Shown here: one piece after another, positions 50,346 through 59,976 of the stretch
Layout of the letters: each line of letters opens with the position of its first letter
Numbering within the stretch: position 1 is the first letter of the stretch
NCBI GenBank assembly: GCA_021780905.1
Contig: JAJXXW010000010.1
Span: 1-64,000, forward strand
Reading direction: 5' to 3'
DNA from: a bacterium
GTDB taxonomy: Bacteria > Verrucomicrobiota > Verrucomicrobiia > Limisphaerales > UBA11358
Length of the DNA: 64,000 bases
Position numbers and translations under genes: made by a program
Notes under the pieces: model-generated
What the model saw: only the letters and a program-made list of their open reading frames with translations
Told to the model about the DNA's origin: nothing
Database searches by the model: none

Positions 50346-52559
50346 TTACGTGCGCGCGGCGGGCTTCTTGGCGGCGGCGTCGAGAATCGTCGTCAGCACG
50401 CTGTTCGGCACCTGCGCGAACGTAAGCGGCTCCATCGAGTAGCTCGCGCGACCTTTGGAGAGTGAGCGGATTGCCGTGGCGTAACCGAACATTTCAGCCA
50501 ACGGCACTTGTGCGTTCAACACGGTCTGGCCGTTTTTGGCCTCGATGCTTTCAATTTGTCCGCGCCGGCGGTTGATGTCGCCGAGGAGATCGCCCTGGTA
50601 TTCGTCGGGTGTGGTGCATTCGACCTTCATGATGGGCTCAAGCAGAATGGGGTTCGCCTTCTTGAACGCATCTTTCAGGGCGAAAATACCCGCCATGCGG
50701 AAGGCCAGTTCGTTCGAGTCCACTTCATGGAAACTGCCGTCCACGACTTCAACCTTGATGTCAATGACTTCGTAGCCGCAATACACACCGCCTTTGATGG
50801 CTTCCTCAATGCCGGCGATGACCGCCGGGATGTATTCCTTCGGGATGGTGCCGCCGACGATTTCATCAACGACTTCCACGCCCTTGCCCTTTTCATTCGG
50901 CGTGACCGTGATGCAGGCGTGACCGTATTGGCCTTTGCCGCCCGACTGGCGGATGAATTTGCCCTCGCCTTCCGCCGGCTTGGTGATGGTTTCGCGATAC
51001 GCAATCTGCGGCGCGCCGGTGTTGGCCTCCACCTTGAACTCCCGCTTGAGGCGGTCAATGATGATTTCCAGATGCAACTCACCCATGCCGGCGATGATGA
51101 GCTGGCCGGTTTCTTCGTTGGTAAAGCAGCGAAACGTCGGATCTTCTTCCGCGAGGCGCTGTAACCCTTCGGACAACTTGTCGCGGTCGGCCTTGGTCTT
51201 CGGCTCAACGGCCATGCTGATGACCGGCTCCGGAAACGTCGGCGGTTCAAGCGTCACGTCAAACTCCTCATCGCAAAGCGTGTCACCGGTGGTGATGTTG
51301 CGCAGACCGACCAGCGCGGCGATGTCGCCGGCGTAGACCTCGTTGATGTCCTTGCGTTCACTGCCCTGAATAACCATCAGGCGGGAAACACGTTCGCGTT
51401 TGCGCGTGCGGGGATTGTAAATGGTGTCACCCTTCTTGAGTTGGCCGGAGTAAACCCGGAAGAACACGAGTTTGCCCGCGTAAGGATCAGTCCAGAGCTT
51501 GAACGCCAGCGAGCAGAACTTGGCGTTGTCATCCGTCGGCACCTTGACCACCACATCGGTGCCAAGTTCGTGGCCTTCCGCGCCGGGAATGTCCAGCGGG
51601 CTGGGCAGATAATCAATGACGGCGTCCACCAAAACCTGCACGCCCTTTTTCTTGAACGCGGAGCCGCACAGCACGGGCACGAGTTCAATCTTGCACGTCA
51701 GACGGCGAATGGCGGCCTTGAGCACGGCCGGCGTGATCGGTTTTTCCTCGAGCACGAGTTCAGCGATGGCGTCGTCCTTGTTGGAGACGGCATCAATCAA
51801 TGCCGCGAGCGCGGCCTTGGCCCGCTCCTGATCTTCCGGGGCGATGTCGCGAATTTCGTAATTGAGACCTTCGTTCGCCTCCCCCGGCCCCCAGTAAATG
51901 GTCTTTTGGTTGACCACGTCAATGACGCCTTCAAAACCCGTCGTCACCGGCTTGCCTTCGGACTCCGTCGGTCCCTGGCCGAGCGGCAGGTAAATCGGAA
52001 ACGCATACGCCTTGAGCTTCGTGCGCATGTCGTTCAGCGCATTTTCAAAATTCGCGCCGGTGCGGTCCATCTTGTTCACGAACGCGATGCGCGGAACATT
52101 ATACTTCGTGGCCTGGCGCCAGACGGTTTCGGATTGCGGCTGCACGCCAGCCACGCCGCAGAACACGGCGACCGCGCCGTCGAGCACGCGCATGGAGCGC
52201 TCCACCTCGGCGGTGAAATCCACGTGACCGGGCGTGTCAATGATGTTGATGCGGTGCGGGATGTTGTTGAACGCCTTGTAAATCTTGTCTTCGCCCGCCT
52301 TGGCGCATTTCTGCGTCCAGAAACAGGTGACGGCGGCGGACGTGATGGTGATGCCGCGTTCCTTTTCCTGCTCCATCCAGTCGGTCACGGTATTGCCGTC
52401 ATCCACGTCGCCGATCTTGTGGATGAGTCCCGTGTAAAACAAAATACGCTCGGTGGTCGTCGTCTTGCCCGCGTCAATGTGCGCGGCGATGCCGATGTTG
52501 CGGGTGCGTTCGAGGGTGTATTCGCGGTTCGGCGAATTGGGGGATTTGACGTCGCTCAT
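50346..52559 (-). CDS. fusA: Translation elongation factor G
   Basis: A 737-residue GTPase that drives ribosomal translocation and, with RRF, recycling. The G1 loop is AAHIDAGKTTTTERILFY, switch I follows HKIGDVDDGNTVTDWMEQEK with ERGITITSA, G3 is DTPGHVDFTAEVERS and G4 is NKMDRTGANF. Domains II-V are complete (GDTIYNPRTRKRERV, MGELHLEIIIDRLKREF, GGTIPKEYIPAVIAGIEEAI, QVPLAEMFGYATAIRSLSKG). Length is a little above the usual 700 because of an Ala-rich tail and insertions in the G domain. The start MSDVKSPNS at 52559 was chosen; the upstream open frame overlaps the hairpin. It is the third gene of the str operon (rpsL-rpsG-fusA). Confidence 0.98.
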   Translation of the reverse strand: MSDVKSPNSPNREYTLERTRNIGIAAHIDAGKTTTTERILFYTGLIHKIGDVDDGNTVTDWMEQEKERGITITSAAVTCFWTQKCAKAGEDKIYKAFNNIPHRINIIDTPGHVDFTAEVERSMRVLDGAVAVFCGVAGVQPQSETVWRQATKYNVPRIAFVNKMDRTGANFENALNDMRTKLKAYAFPIYLPLGQGPTESEGKPVTTGFEGVIDVVNQKTIYWGPGEANEGLNYEIRDIAPEDQERAKAALAALIDAVSNKDDAIAELVLEEKPITPAVLKAAIRRLTCKIELVPVLCGSAFKKKGVQVLVDAVIDYLPSPLDIPGAEGHELGTDVVVKVPTDDNAKFCSLAFKLWTDPYAGKLVFFRVYSGQLKKGDTIYNPRTRKRERVSRLMVIQGSERKDINEVYAGDIAALVGLRNITTGDTLCDEEFDVTLEPPTFPEPVISMAVEPKTKADRDKLSEGLQRLAEEDPTFRCFTNEETGQLIIAGMGELHLEIIIDRLKREFKVEANTGAPQIAYRETITKPAEGEGKFIRQSGGKGQYGHACITVTPNEKGKGVEVVDEIVGGTIPKEYIPAVIAGIEEAIKGGVYCGYEVIDIKVEVVDGSFHEVDSNELAFRMAGIFALKDAFKKANPILLEPIMKVECTTPDEYQGDLLGDINRRRGQIESIEAKNGQTVLNAQVPLAEMFGYATAIRSLSKGRASYSMEPLTFAQVPNSVLTTILDAAAKKPAART

Positions 52560-52598
52560 AATTTGAAAATGCTGGTTTGCTGAATCTGGACGAGGAAC

Positions 52599-52630
52599 AA
52601 AAAACGCCCCGGCGATTTCCGTCGGGGCGT
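52599..52630 (-). terminator. Terminator-like hairpin between rpsG and fusA
   Basis: ACGCCCCGGCG (52604-52614), loop ATTTC, CGTCGGGGCGT (52620-52630): eleven pairs including one G-T. On the minus strand it is followed directly by six T (52599-52604), the form of an intrinsic terminator. It lies inside the str operon, 14 bases after the rpsG stop and 39 before the fusA start. It may partly uncouple fusA from the ribosomal genes. Confidence 0.75.
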
Positions 52631-52644
52631 GTTGAAAAAACTTC

Positions 52645-53118
52645 CTACCAACGGAAATGCGCAAAGGCTTTGTTCGCCTGCGCCATCTTGTGAACCTCGT
52701 CGCGTTTGCGGATGGCGTTCCCCTGGCCGGCAAAAGCCTCGAGGATTTCCGTGGCCAGCGCAGCCTTCATCGGCACGCCCTTCTTGGCGTCCGCAAAATC
52801 CACGATCCACCGCAACGCAAGCGCGTTCTGGCGCTCAACCGGAATCTCCAGCGGCACCTGATACGTCGCGCCACCGACGCGGCGGGCCTTCGTCTCAATG
52901 CGGGGCTTGGCGTTGTCCACCGCGCGCTGCAAAATTTCGATCGGGTTGCTCGCCGGGTTTTTTTCCGAGATGGTGGCGAACGCGCCGTAAACGATGCGTT
53001 GCGCCGTGCTCTTCTTGCCGGAAAACATCACGGTGTTCACGAGGCGGCTGACCAGCGTGTTCTGGTATTTGCCGTCCTTGGCCAGGGGCCGTTTGGTTGC
53101 TTGACGTCTGCGAGACAT
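52645..53118 (-). CDS. rpsG: 30S ribosomal protein S7
   Basis: A 157-residue protein that nucleates assembly of the 3' domain of 16S rRNA and contacts E-site tRNA. Family sequence throughout: MSRRRQATKRPLAKDGKYQN, VSRLVNTVMFSGKKSTAQRI, NPIEILQRAVDNAKPRIETK, ARRVGGATYQVPLEIPVERQ and the terminal KMAQANKAFAHFRW. Normal length and start. It follows rpsL by 18 bases in the str operon. Confidence 0.98.
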   Translation of the reverse strand: MSRRRQATKRPLAKDGKYQNTLVSRLVNTVMFSGKKSTAQRIVYGAFATISEKNPASNPIEILQRAVDNAKPRIETKARRVGGATYQVPLEIPVERQNALALRWIVDFADAKKGVPMKAALATEILEAFAGQGNAIRKRDEVHKMAQANKAFAHFRW

Positions 53119-53136
53119 AATTAATCTTTTAAAGTG

Positions 53137-53532
53137 TTACTTGGCCGGCGCGGCTTTGGCAGCCTTCGGTTTCTTCACGCCGTATTTGGAACGGCTGACG
53201 CGGCGTTTTTCCACGCCGGCGGCGTCGAGCGTCCCGCGCACGATGTGATAGCGCACACCGGGCAAATCCTTCACACGGCCGCCGCGCACCAGCACGATGC
53301 TGTGCTCCTGCAAGTTGTGCCCCTCGTCCGGAATGTAAGCAATGACCTCGTAGCCGTTCGTCAAACGCACCTTGGCCACTTTGCGCATCGCGGAGTTCGG
53401 TTTCTTCGGCGTGCGCGTCATCACTTGGATGCACACCCCACGGCGAAACGGCGAGTTTTCCAAGGCGGGCGACTTGGACTTGTATTTGACTTTATTGCGG
53501 CCCTTGCGGACCAGTTGATTGATTGTCGGCAT
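53137..53532 (-). CDS. rpsL: 30S ribosomal protein S12
   Basis: A 131-residue protein of the decoding centre and a classic streptomycin-resistance locus. It has [20 protein letters not shown], the [20 protein letters not shown] loop with Lys at the usual position (TPKKPNSA, wild-type form), [20 protein letters not shown] and [20 protein letters not shown]. The C-terminal tail [11 protein letters not shown] is slightly extended. It is the first gene of the str operon with a good promoter upstream. Confidence 0.98.
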   Translation of the reverse strand: MPTINQLVRKGRNKVKYKSKSPALENSPFRRGVCIQVMTRTPKKPNSAMRKVAKVRLTNGYEVIAYIPDEGHNLQEHSIVLVRGGRVKDLPGVRYHIVRGTLDAAGVEKRRVSRSKYGVKKPKAAKAAPAK

Positions 53533-53590
53533 TTGCTTTAAATTCGCTGTAAATACAGCCGTCTCCCGGTTTTGGAGAAACGGAGCGCGG

Positions 53591-53618
53591 AATATATCAG
53601 ACCCGCCCGGCGTGGCAA
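53591..53618 (-). promoter_or_regulatory. sigma70-type promoter of the str operon
   Basis: On the minus strand TTGCCA (53613-53618) and TATATT (53591-53596) are separated by 16 bases. They lie about 60 bases ahead of the rpsL start, where a ribosomal operon promoter is expected. Confidence 0.65.
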
Positions 53619-53681
53619 CATTATTTTCAGGCTAATTCAGAGGACTTGCGCCGGCGGCGGCTCCGGCCTGATAATCCCGCC

Positions 53682-54530
53682 ATGATTCCCGCCCCGGCAG
53701 CCGGCCAGGCCAACCGCACATTGCGGGTTTTTGTCACTGGGTTCCTGGGGCTGGTCGCCTGCGCCGCCGCGGCGTTTGGTGGCGGAACCGATTACAAACC
53801 GGTGCTCGTCACGGCCGGCACGAACTATGTCCGCGTGCGCCTGCCGCTGACCGACGTGACCGGCAAAGTCCGCGTGAAGGAAATGACGCCGGACGGATTT
53901 GGAATTCCCGTTGCGCCATCCAAATCCTTGCTGGGCGGGAAGCATTATCTCGAATGGCAGATTGGCTACGACATTTCGAGCACAAACAGCCCCAGCGTGG
54001 TTCCGCAAATCAAATTCATGCGCAACGGCGAAACAAAATATGGCCACGAGCTTGCCAAAATTATCTTTGAATCGGTGCGGCTCAGAATACTCACGACGAA
54101 TGACCTGATTCGCGAAGTCGCAACCTTGCAGAAAATCCAGCCGGCCGAGTTCGAGGAAAGCCAGCCGGTGCAAGTGGAGACTTCCACCAATGCGGCAGCG
54201 AACGGCTTTCAGAGCGCCGTCCAGCGCCTGCCGCAGTTCACGAAATTCACGCCGCACGGCTGGGTGCAAATCCAGCTCAAACAAAAGCAGCGCGCGGTCG
54301 GTTATCAGGCGATGATTTATGTCTGCCTGCCGATGAGCGAAGTGCGGACGGCGGATGGCACGCCGCGCCAGCCGGCGCCAGCCCGGCCGAAAGAAACCGT
54401 TTGTTACGATTTCAATTCCGAGAACGCCCTGTTCCTGCTCGACATCGTTTACGCCTTCGGCCTCGCCTCGCCGCCGCACAACCGGGACATCCGAATGATC
54501 CTCGGAAAAATTTTGGAGACGGCGCGCTAA
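53682..54530 (+). CDS. Secreted protein of unknown function
   Basis: A 282-residue protein from the ATG at 53682. A hydrophobic signal (NRTLRVFVTGFLGLVACAAA, then AAFGGG) indicates export. The first mature part looks like an all-beta domain (DYKPVLVTAGTNYVRVRLPL, TGKVRVKEMTPDGFGIPV, HYLEWQIGYDISS). A mixed region follows (KYGHELAKIIFESVRLRILT) and a C-terminal helix (ENALFLLDIVYAFGLASP). I do not recognise the family. The sequence HELAKIIFESVRLRI beside a membrane-exported beta domain could suit a surface or pilus-related protein, but this is weak. It faces away from rpsL, and its stop codon is followed at once by an IS1380 remnant terminus. Confidence 0.75.
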   Translation: MIPAPAAGQANRTLRVFVTGFLGLVACAAAAFGGGTDYKPVLVTAGTNYVRVRLPLTDVTGKVRVKEMTPDGFGIPVAPSKSLLGGKHYLEWQIGYDISSTNSPSVVPQIKFMRNGETKYGHELAKIIFESVRLRILTTNDLIREVATLQKIQPAEFEESQPVQVETSTNAAANGFQSAVQRLPQFTKFTPHGWVQIQLKQKQRAVGYQAMIYVCLPMSEVRTADGTPRQPAPARPKETVCYDFNSENALFLLDIVYAFGLASPPHNRDIRMILGKILETAR

Positions 54531-54945
54531 CCCGGATATTTCACGGTGGGATCGAATAAATGAAGGGGCGAGAGCGTCCATAGGCTTGAAAACACTGAGC
54601 CAAATGAAAACACCACTCACCGCTGCTTCGACGGCAGGCTGTCGAGAACTGCCCTGGCCTTGCCAGACCTCGGTTCCCGAAAAGTCGCGGCTGATTTTTC
54701 CGGGGGAAAGCCCGGTGGGCTATTACGGCCTGAGTTTGGCGAAGAACTCCGTGATGGTGGAGCGCTTGGGGCCGGCGCTGGCCAACGCGCGGGTGTTCAC
54801 CGAATTTGAATACCAAACGGTCAAAAGCTGGAGCCGGTCGCGCCGGGTGATCGGCAAGGCCGAAGTGACGGCCCAGGGTCCCAACCCGCGTTTCGTGGTG
54901 ACCAACCTCTCCGCTGAAGAATTCCCGGAGCAGGAGGACAAAAAT
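54531..54945 (+). mobile_element. IS1380-family transposase remnant, internally deleted (copy 2)
   Basis: It begins with CCCGGATATTTC directly after the TAA of the preceding gene. About 30 codons match the transposase N terminus in shifted frame (PDLGSRKVAADFSG equivalent). The sequence then jumps to YYGLSLAKNSVMVERLGPAL, FEYQTVKSWSRSRRVIGKAE and GPNPRFVVTNLSAEEFPEQE. The deletion between the N-terminal piece and LAKNSV falls at nearly the same place as in copy 1. Similarity to copy 1 ends at about 54945 (GAGGACAAAA), earlier than in that copy. No right terminal repeat was seen. Confidence 0.8.
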
Positions 54946-55161
54946 GACTTCGCAGAATTACAGATCCAAGACGATCAACCAGCCCAGTTCGTCCGTGAGC
55001 GCGGGGAAAAGCTGGCGTTGTGGTGGTGGAAAAGCGTCGTGAGGTCAGACATGAAAGACAGACGCGCCGCACGCCTTTCCGTTCAAACAAACCAGAAATG
55101 ATCCCCAATAAACCTCGGTTTTGAAAGAGCCTCTCCAGATTGAAGAAGTTTCCTGCAGGTT
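54946..55161. other. Non-coding stretch after IS remnant
   Basis: The open frame of the remnant runs on to a TGA near 55100, but the residues after FAELQIQDDQ match no known family. Probably flanking or unrelated decayed DNA. Confidence 0.3.
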
Positions 55162-56046
55162 TCAGTTCGGCCAACTCCGGTTCCAATAAAGGGTGTTTAT
55201 GTCTAATAGATTGATTAACGGGATGTTTTGGGCATGACCGTCGGCACAGCCCACATTAATGCTTCCAGGAGGAGTTTTGGCTTGGGCGGCGGTCAGATTT
55301 CGAGGCGCGCCAGCGGAGGATTTTGACCAATGGCGACAGATATCGACGACATTTAAAATGTATCTATTGCCCGGCCAATATCCCTGACCATTTACTTGGA
55401 GGGTATCGCCGTTGTATAGGTCTTTGTTTGGATTAGCCAATTCGCTGCTGTAGGGAGCCACCCAATCCATCAGGCCATCCGAAAAAAAGGGCGTTTGGCT
55501 GGGGTGCGAAATGGAGGAATCCTTATTGAAGGCATGGGGATCCGTCTGATTATACCCGCAGAATCCATTGTAAGCGTAGCTGCCCAATTGATCACCAGGA
55601 ATGGCACCGTAGTAAGCCCAATTCCAAGGATAATCCGCGGTGCCCGCGACGGCATTGACCCACGATACATGGGCACCGGTGTTATGCACCGTCCAGGCGC
55701 TGACTCCGCCGGGGTCCGGAGCCGCCGCACAAAACCGAACGGCTTGGAAGGCCGAGTAATTGCTCCGAAGAATCCCCATCCAGCTCACGGAGATGTTGTA
55801 ACCAAAAAAATTGCCACGGTTATCGCCGAGATACATGGCCATCGAAAGCCCGATCTGTTTTTCGTTATTCAGGCAACTCATGCTTTTGGCCCGAATCTTG
55901 GCTCCGTTCAACGCCGGCAACAGCATGGCCGCCAGGATGGCAATGATGGCAATGACCACAAGCAGTTCAATCAGGGTAAACGCCAAACGCCGCCTTGGTC
56001 GTGAGGCTACTCGAATTCCCCCCCAGTCCAGTCGCAGGTTTTTCAT
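55162..56046 (-). CDS. Type II-secretion-type pseudopilin
   Basis: A 294-residue protein with the prepilin helix [20 protein letters not shown] preceded by a long basic leader ([20 protein letters not shown]). The helix is followed by [20 protein letters not shown] and [18 protein letters not shown], the usual start of the globular domain in planctomycete/verrucomicrobial DUF1559-like pilins. The C terminus has [17 protein letters not shown], with ADGH but no perfect H-X9-DG. It is encoded alone, like the paralogue at 6.8 kb. Function of this expanded class is unknown. The start at 56046 was taken because it gives a leader of usual type; an earlier Met adds 19 residues. Confidence 0.92.
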   Translation of the reverse strand: MKNLRLDWGGIRVASRPRRRLAFTLIELLVVIAIIAILAAMLLPALNGAKIRAKSMSCLNNEKQIGLSMAMYLGDNRGNFFGYNISVSWMGILRSNYSAFQAVRFCAAAPDPGGVSAWTVHNTGAHVSWVNAVAGTADYPWNWAYYGAIPGDQLGSYAYNGFCGYNQTDPHAFNKDSSISHPSQTPFFSDGLMDWVAPYSSELANPNKDLYNGDTLQVNGQGYWPGNRYILNVVDICRHWSKSSAGAPRNLTAAQAKTPPGSINVGCADGHAQNIPLINLLDINTLYWNRSWPN

Positions 56047-56167
56047 ATCAGATTCCAAAGCTAAAGGCCGGAGCGGCCATTCGCTTCTTAAGGAATATGC
56101 CACCAGCTTGGTGAATTACAATCTCTTTTTCGGCAGATTGTATTTCATTATACCTGGCCGGTAGTGC

Positions 56168-57100
56168 TCATGAAAAATGAACGTAGCCCTGCGCATTCAA
56201 CGGGTGCGCGCTGTTTTTGTCGCGCAGCAAAATTCCCTCCCCGGCGATGATTTTGCCGATGCAGCTCAATTTCACCCGCGGAAATTCCTGCTTCCAGGCG
56301 TCCAGCAACTTCACCGCGTCCCGACTGGCGACGGTGAACAGCAGTTCAAAATCCTCGCCGTCGGTCAGCGCCGCCAGCGCCGCCGGTTTGGCCGTGGTGC
56401 CAGCCTTCGCATTCAATTTGGCCGCGCGCGAAACCGGCAGGGCGGTTTTCAGCAGCACGGCGCCCACTTTTCCCGCGTTCAAGATGTGCCGCAAATCGCC
56501 GGCCAGCCCGTCACTCAAATCCAGCAGGGCATGAAGGGAAAAATGCGCCGCCAGCCAGCGCGCCTCTGCCAGCCGCGGCTCGAAGTCCAGATGCCGGCCC
56601 GCGCGCGAACCGCCGAGTTCGCCGGTCACGAAAATGGCATCGCCGACCTGGGCGCCGCGCCGCAAAACCGGTTTGCCGCGCGGCACGGTGCCAAGCAGCG
56701 CGATGGAGATCAGGATGCGCTCCGGATTCGTCGTCGTCTCGCCACCCACGATGGCCACGCGGTGTTGTTCCGCCAGCGCCTTCAGGCCGGCGTAAATCTT
56801 CCCGGCAAACTCCGCGTCAAAATCTTTGGGCAGTGCAAGGGTCACGAGCGCCGCCGTCGGCGTGCCGGCCATGGCCGCGATGTCGCTCAAGCCGCGCGCC
56901 AGCGCCTTGCGTCCGATTTTTTCCGGCGGCGTTTCGCGGGTGAAATGAAAACCTTCCACCACCGCGTCGGTCTTGAACAAAATCAAACAGTCCGGCGCGC
57001 CCAGATCCAGCACGGCGCAGTCGTCGCCCGCGCCGACCACGACGTTTTCATTGGTCGGCAGCGACTGCGTCAGGTGCGCAATGAGCTCGAATTCGTTCAT
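56168..57100 (-). CDS. thiL: Thiamine-monophosphate kinase
   Basis: A 310-residue enzyme that phosphorylates thiamine monophosphate to thiamine diphosphate with ATP. PurM/ThiL fold marks are complete: [50 protein letters not shown] (metal-binding TD...E.xHF), IGRKALARGLSDIAAMAGTP, HRVAIVGGETTTNPERILIS and LLDLSDGLAGDLRHILNAG with LTDGEDFELLFTV. Normal length. The start at 57100 overlaps the upstream protease-like gene by ATGA. It is the only thiamine gene in the window. Confidence 0.96.
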   Translation of the reverse strand: MNEFELIAHLTQSLPTNENVVVGAGDDCAVLDLGAPDCLILFKTDAVVEGFHFTRETPPEKIGRKALARGLSDIAAMAGTPTAALVTLALPKDFDAEFAGKIYAGLKALAEQHRVAIVGGETTTNPERILISIALLGTVPRGKPVLRRGAQVGDAIFVTGELGGSRAGRHLDFEPRLAEARWLAAHFSLHALLDLSDGLAGDLRHILNAGKVGAVLLKTALPVSRAAKLNAKAGTTAKPAALAALTDGEDFELLFTVASRDAVKLLDAWKQEFPRVKLSCIGKIIAGEGILLRDKNSAHPLNAQGYVHFS

Positions 57101-57813
57101 CGGGTTTGGTGGAACAGGATGATCAGATTGGCGGTGTTGAACAGGCTGTGCACCGCGATGGGTGCCAGCAGGCAGTCGGTTTTTTGGTAAAGCCACGTCA
57201 GCGCCAGCGCGAGGACCAGCAGCGGCACGAAGGTCGGCGCGTTGACGTGGATGAGCGCGAACAAAAAACTCACGCCAAACCACGCCAGCTTCGGCCAGCC
57301 GAGCTGCTTCACGAATGGAAACAGCACGCCGCGAAACATGAACTCCTCCGACACCGGCGCGAGCACGATCGCAAAAAAGGCGAGATAGCCGCGCAGCCAC
57401 GGCGATTTGGCGTTGATGATCAGCGCCACGGCGCGCTGGTCCTCCGGCGACCAGCCGAGTTTTTCCAGCACCCAGACCGAACCTTGTTCCAAACCCAGCA
57501 CGACCGGCAACGCCACGGCCAGCACGACGACGGCCAGCAGCAAGGATTCGATCAGGCTCGGCTGGCGGAGGCCAAACGCATCGCGCCAATCTACTTCGTG
57601 CTGGTTTAAAAAATAAAAAATCAGAAGCCAGGCCGCGCCTTGAAAACTCAAGGTCGCCAGCAGGATATTCGCGAGGCTGTCGGGCACCTGGAATGCCGCC
57701 ACGCCGACCTGCCGCAGCACGCCGGCCGCGACCACGCCCGCGCCCAGGCAGGCGAGCACGCCGGTGATCAATTGGATCACGGCCTCGGCCCGCCACGGCT
57801 TGTGCGTCAGCAT
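57097..57813 (-). CDS. CPBP-family (CAAX-like) intramembrane metalloprotease
   Basis: A 238-residue membrane protein with about seven helices. The three CPBP/ABI motifs are present: [20 protein letters not shown] (EExxxR), [15 protein letters not shown] (FxxxH) and [18 protein letters not shown] (HxxxN/D). These residues form the metal-binding site in Rce1-type proteases. Bacterial members act in prenyl-protein processing, bacteriocin immunity or signalling, and the substrate here is unknown. It overlaps thiL and is probably co-transcribed with it. It diverges from the DUF255 gene by about 80 bases. Confidence 0.93.
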   Translation of the reverse strand: MLTHKPWRAEAVIQLITGVLACLGAGVVAAGVLRQVGVAAFQVPDSLANILLATLSFQGAAWLLIFYFLNQHEVDWRDAFGLRQPSLIESLLLAVVVLAVALPVVLGLEQGSVWVLEKLGWSPEDQRAVALIINAKSPWLRGYLAFFAIVLAPVSEEFMFRGVLFPFVKQLGWPKLAWFGVSFLFALIHVNAPTFVPLLVLALALTWLYQKTDCLLAPIAVHSLFNTANLIILFHQTR

Positions 57814-57894
57814 GAGTCCAGCCTAGCGCAGCCGCGCGCGGGTGACGACGCAAAATTGTTCGCGGCCCCGGCGTTTTTGCGGCAGATTGAGGCG

Positions 57895-59976
57895 ATGTCC
57901 GTCCAGCACACCAACTGGCTTGCGAAGGAAAAATCGCCCTACCTGCTCCAGCACGCGCACAATCCCGTGGATTGGTATGCGTGGAATGACGAGGCCTTCG
58001 CGCAGGCGCGCACGGAGAGCAAACCGATTTTTTTAAGCATCGGCTACTCGACCTGCCACTGGTGTCACGTCATGGAACGGGAATCGTTCGAGCGGGAAAG
58101 CATCGGGAAATTTCTCAACGAAAATTTTGTCAGCATCAAGGTGGACCGCGAGGAGCGGCCGGACGTGGACAAGATTTACATGACGTTCGTGCAGTCCACG
58201 ACCGGCGGCGGCGGCTGGCCCCTGAACGTGTTCCTCACGCCGGACTTGAAGCCGTTTTTCGGCGGCACTTATTTTCCGCCGGACGCGCGCTACGGCCGGC
58301 CGAGTTTTTTGCAACTGCTGGAACAGATTGCCGGACTCTGGCGCGAACGGAAAACGGAGGTCGTCGCGTCCGCCGACGAGTTGCACGCGCGACTGGAACT
58401 CATCACGTCGCGCGCCGCAAAGGAAAATCTGCCGCTCACGCCGGAACTACTCAAACGCGCGGTGCAAATGTTCAAGGAATCTTTCGATGCGACCAACGGC
58501 GGCTTCGGCGGCGCACCGAAATTTCCGCAACCCAGCATCCCGTCGCTCCTGCTGCGCACGGCCAGACGCTTCGGCGATGATGAAGCCGTGAACATGGTCT
58601 TGCACACCTGCGACCGCATGAATGCTGGCGGAATTCACGACCAGCTTGGCGGCGGCTTCGCGCGCTACGCCGTGGACGCCGAGTGGCTCGTGCCGCATTT
58701 CGAGAAAATGCTCTACGACAACGCGCAACTCGCGCAGCTTTACCTTGACGTCTTTCTCGCCAGCGGCGACCCGCGGCACGCGGCGACGGCGCGTGCCATT
58801 TTGGACTATGTTTTGCGCGACATGACCAGTCCCGCCGGCGGATTTTTTTCCGCCGAGGACGCCGACAGCGAAGGGCAGGAGGGAAAATTCTACTGCTGGA
58901 CGCACGACGAACTTTCCACGCTGCTCACGCCCGAGGAATTCAACGTCGCCGCGAAATATTTCGGCATCACGAAAGCGGGCAATTTCGTGGATCACAGCCA
59001 TCCGCATCCGCTGCCGGGTTTGAATGTTTTGAGTCTCGCGAATCCCGTCCTGCCGGCGGCAGACCAGCCGCTGCTGGCGGCGGCCAGGGGCAAGCTGCTC
59101 GCCGCCCGCGTCCGCCGCCTCCGCCCGCATCTCGACGACAAGGTGCTCGCGTCCTGGAACGGCCTGATGCTCGGCGCATTTGCCCGCGCCTCGGCGGTTT
59201 TGGGCGAGGAAAAATACCGCTCGGCGGCGGAAAAGAATCTGGAATTCATCAGGTCAAAACTGTGGGAACCACCGGTTCAATCAGCCATCGGCCATCGGCC
59301 ATCGGCCATGCACGGCACGCTTTTCCATCGCTGGCGCGATGGCGAGCGCGACAATGTCCAGTTGCTTGAAGGATATGCGTTTCTGCTCGACGGCGTCGTC
59401 CAGCTTTATGAGGCCACGCTGGAGCCGGCGCATCTGGATTTTGCCGGCGAACTTGCCGGCGCGATGATTGCCCGATTTTACGACCCGGCGAACGGCGGTT
59501 TCTGGCAGAGTCCCGCTGGCACGGGCGATTTGATTTTGCGTGTGAAGGACGATTACGACGGCGCGGAACCGAGCGGCAATTCCGTCGCCACGCTTGCGCT
59601 GCTGAAACTAGCCGCCATCACCGGCCGCGAGGATTTCCGGCAGCCCGTCGAGGCGACGCTGCAACTCTTCGCAGCGCGTTTGCAGCAGCAGCCCGCCGCG
59701 ATGGCATTCATGCTGCACGCGGTGGATTTCTGGCTGGACGAACCGCGCCGCGCGGTGATTGTGGGAAAAATGGATTCTGCTGAATTTCAAAGCCTGCTCC
59801 GCGCTGCGCACTCGGTTTATCAGCCGAACAAAATTGTTCTGGGCAATACCGGCGCGGTGGAGCCATTCGCCAAAACCCTGGTCGCGAAGAAGGAAGCGAC
59901 CGCCTACGTCTGCACCGGCACCGTCTGCCAGCCGCCGACAAATCAGGCGGCAAAGGTGAAAGAGTTGTTAAAATAA
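57895..59976 (+). CDS. Thioredoxin-fold/alpha-alpha-barrel protein (DUF255, YyaL/SSP411 family)
   Basis: A 693-residue cytosolic protein. The N-terminal thioredoxin-like domain (1-165) has [20 protein letters not shown] and the active-site-like motif [15 protein letters not shown] (Cys54 and Cys57). It is followed by an (alpha/alpha)6 barrel like those of N-acylglucosamine 2-epimerases and cellobiose epimerases ([80 protein letters not shown]). The human relative is SPATA20; no reaction is established. The start at 57895 matches the family N terminus. A small heptamer repeat at 59284-59310 interrupts a variable loop. Length is normal. Confidence 0.95.
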   Translation: MSVQHTNWLAKEKSPYLLQHAHNPVDWYAWNDEAFAQARTESKPIFLSIGYSTCHWCHVMERESFERESIGKFLNENFVSIKVDREERPDVDKIYMTFVQSTTGGGGWPLNVFLTPDLKPFFGGTYFPPDARYGRPSFLQLLEQIAGLWRERKTEVVASADELHARLELITSRAAKENLPLTPELLKRAVQMFKESFDATNGGFGGAPKFPQPSIPSLLLRTARRFGDDEAVNMVLHTCDRMNAGGIHDQLGGGFARYAVDAEWLVPHFEKMLYDNAQLAQLYLDVFLASGDPRHAATARAILDYVLRDMTSPAGGFFSAEDADSEGQEGKFYCWTHDELSTLLTPEEFNVAAKYFGITKAGNFVDHSHPHPLPGLNVLSLANPVLPAADQPLLAAARGKLLAARVRRLRPHLDDKVLASWNGLMLGAFARASAVLGEEKYRSAAEKNLEFIRSKLWEPPVQSAIGHRPSAMHGTLFHRWRDGERDNVQLLEGYAFLLDGVVQLYEATLEPAHLDFAGELAGAMIARFYDPANGGFWQSPAGTGDLILRVKDDYDGAEPSGNSVATLALLKLAAITGREDFRQPVEATLQLFAARLQQQPAAMAFMLHAVDFWLDEPRRAVIVGKMDSAEFQSLLRAAHSVYQPNKIVLGNTGAVEPFAKTLVAKKEATAYVCTGTVCQPPTNQAAKVKELLK
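59284..59310 (+). repeat. GCCATCG heptamer repeat inside the DUF255 gene
   Basis: Three copies of GCCATCG (59284-59304) and a partial fourth. It encodes AIGHRPSAM in a loop between LWEPPVQ and HGTLFHRW. Seven bases are not a multiple of three, so gain or loss of a copy would shift the frame. Confidence 0.7.
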
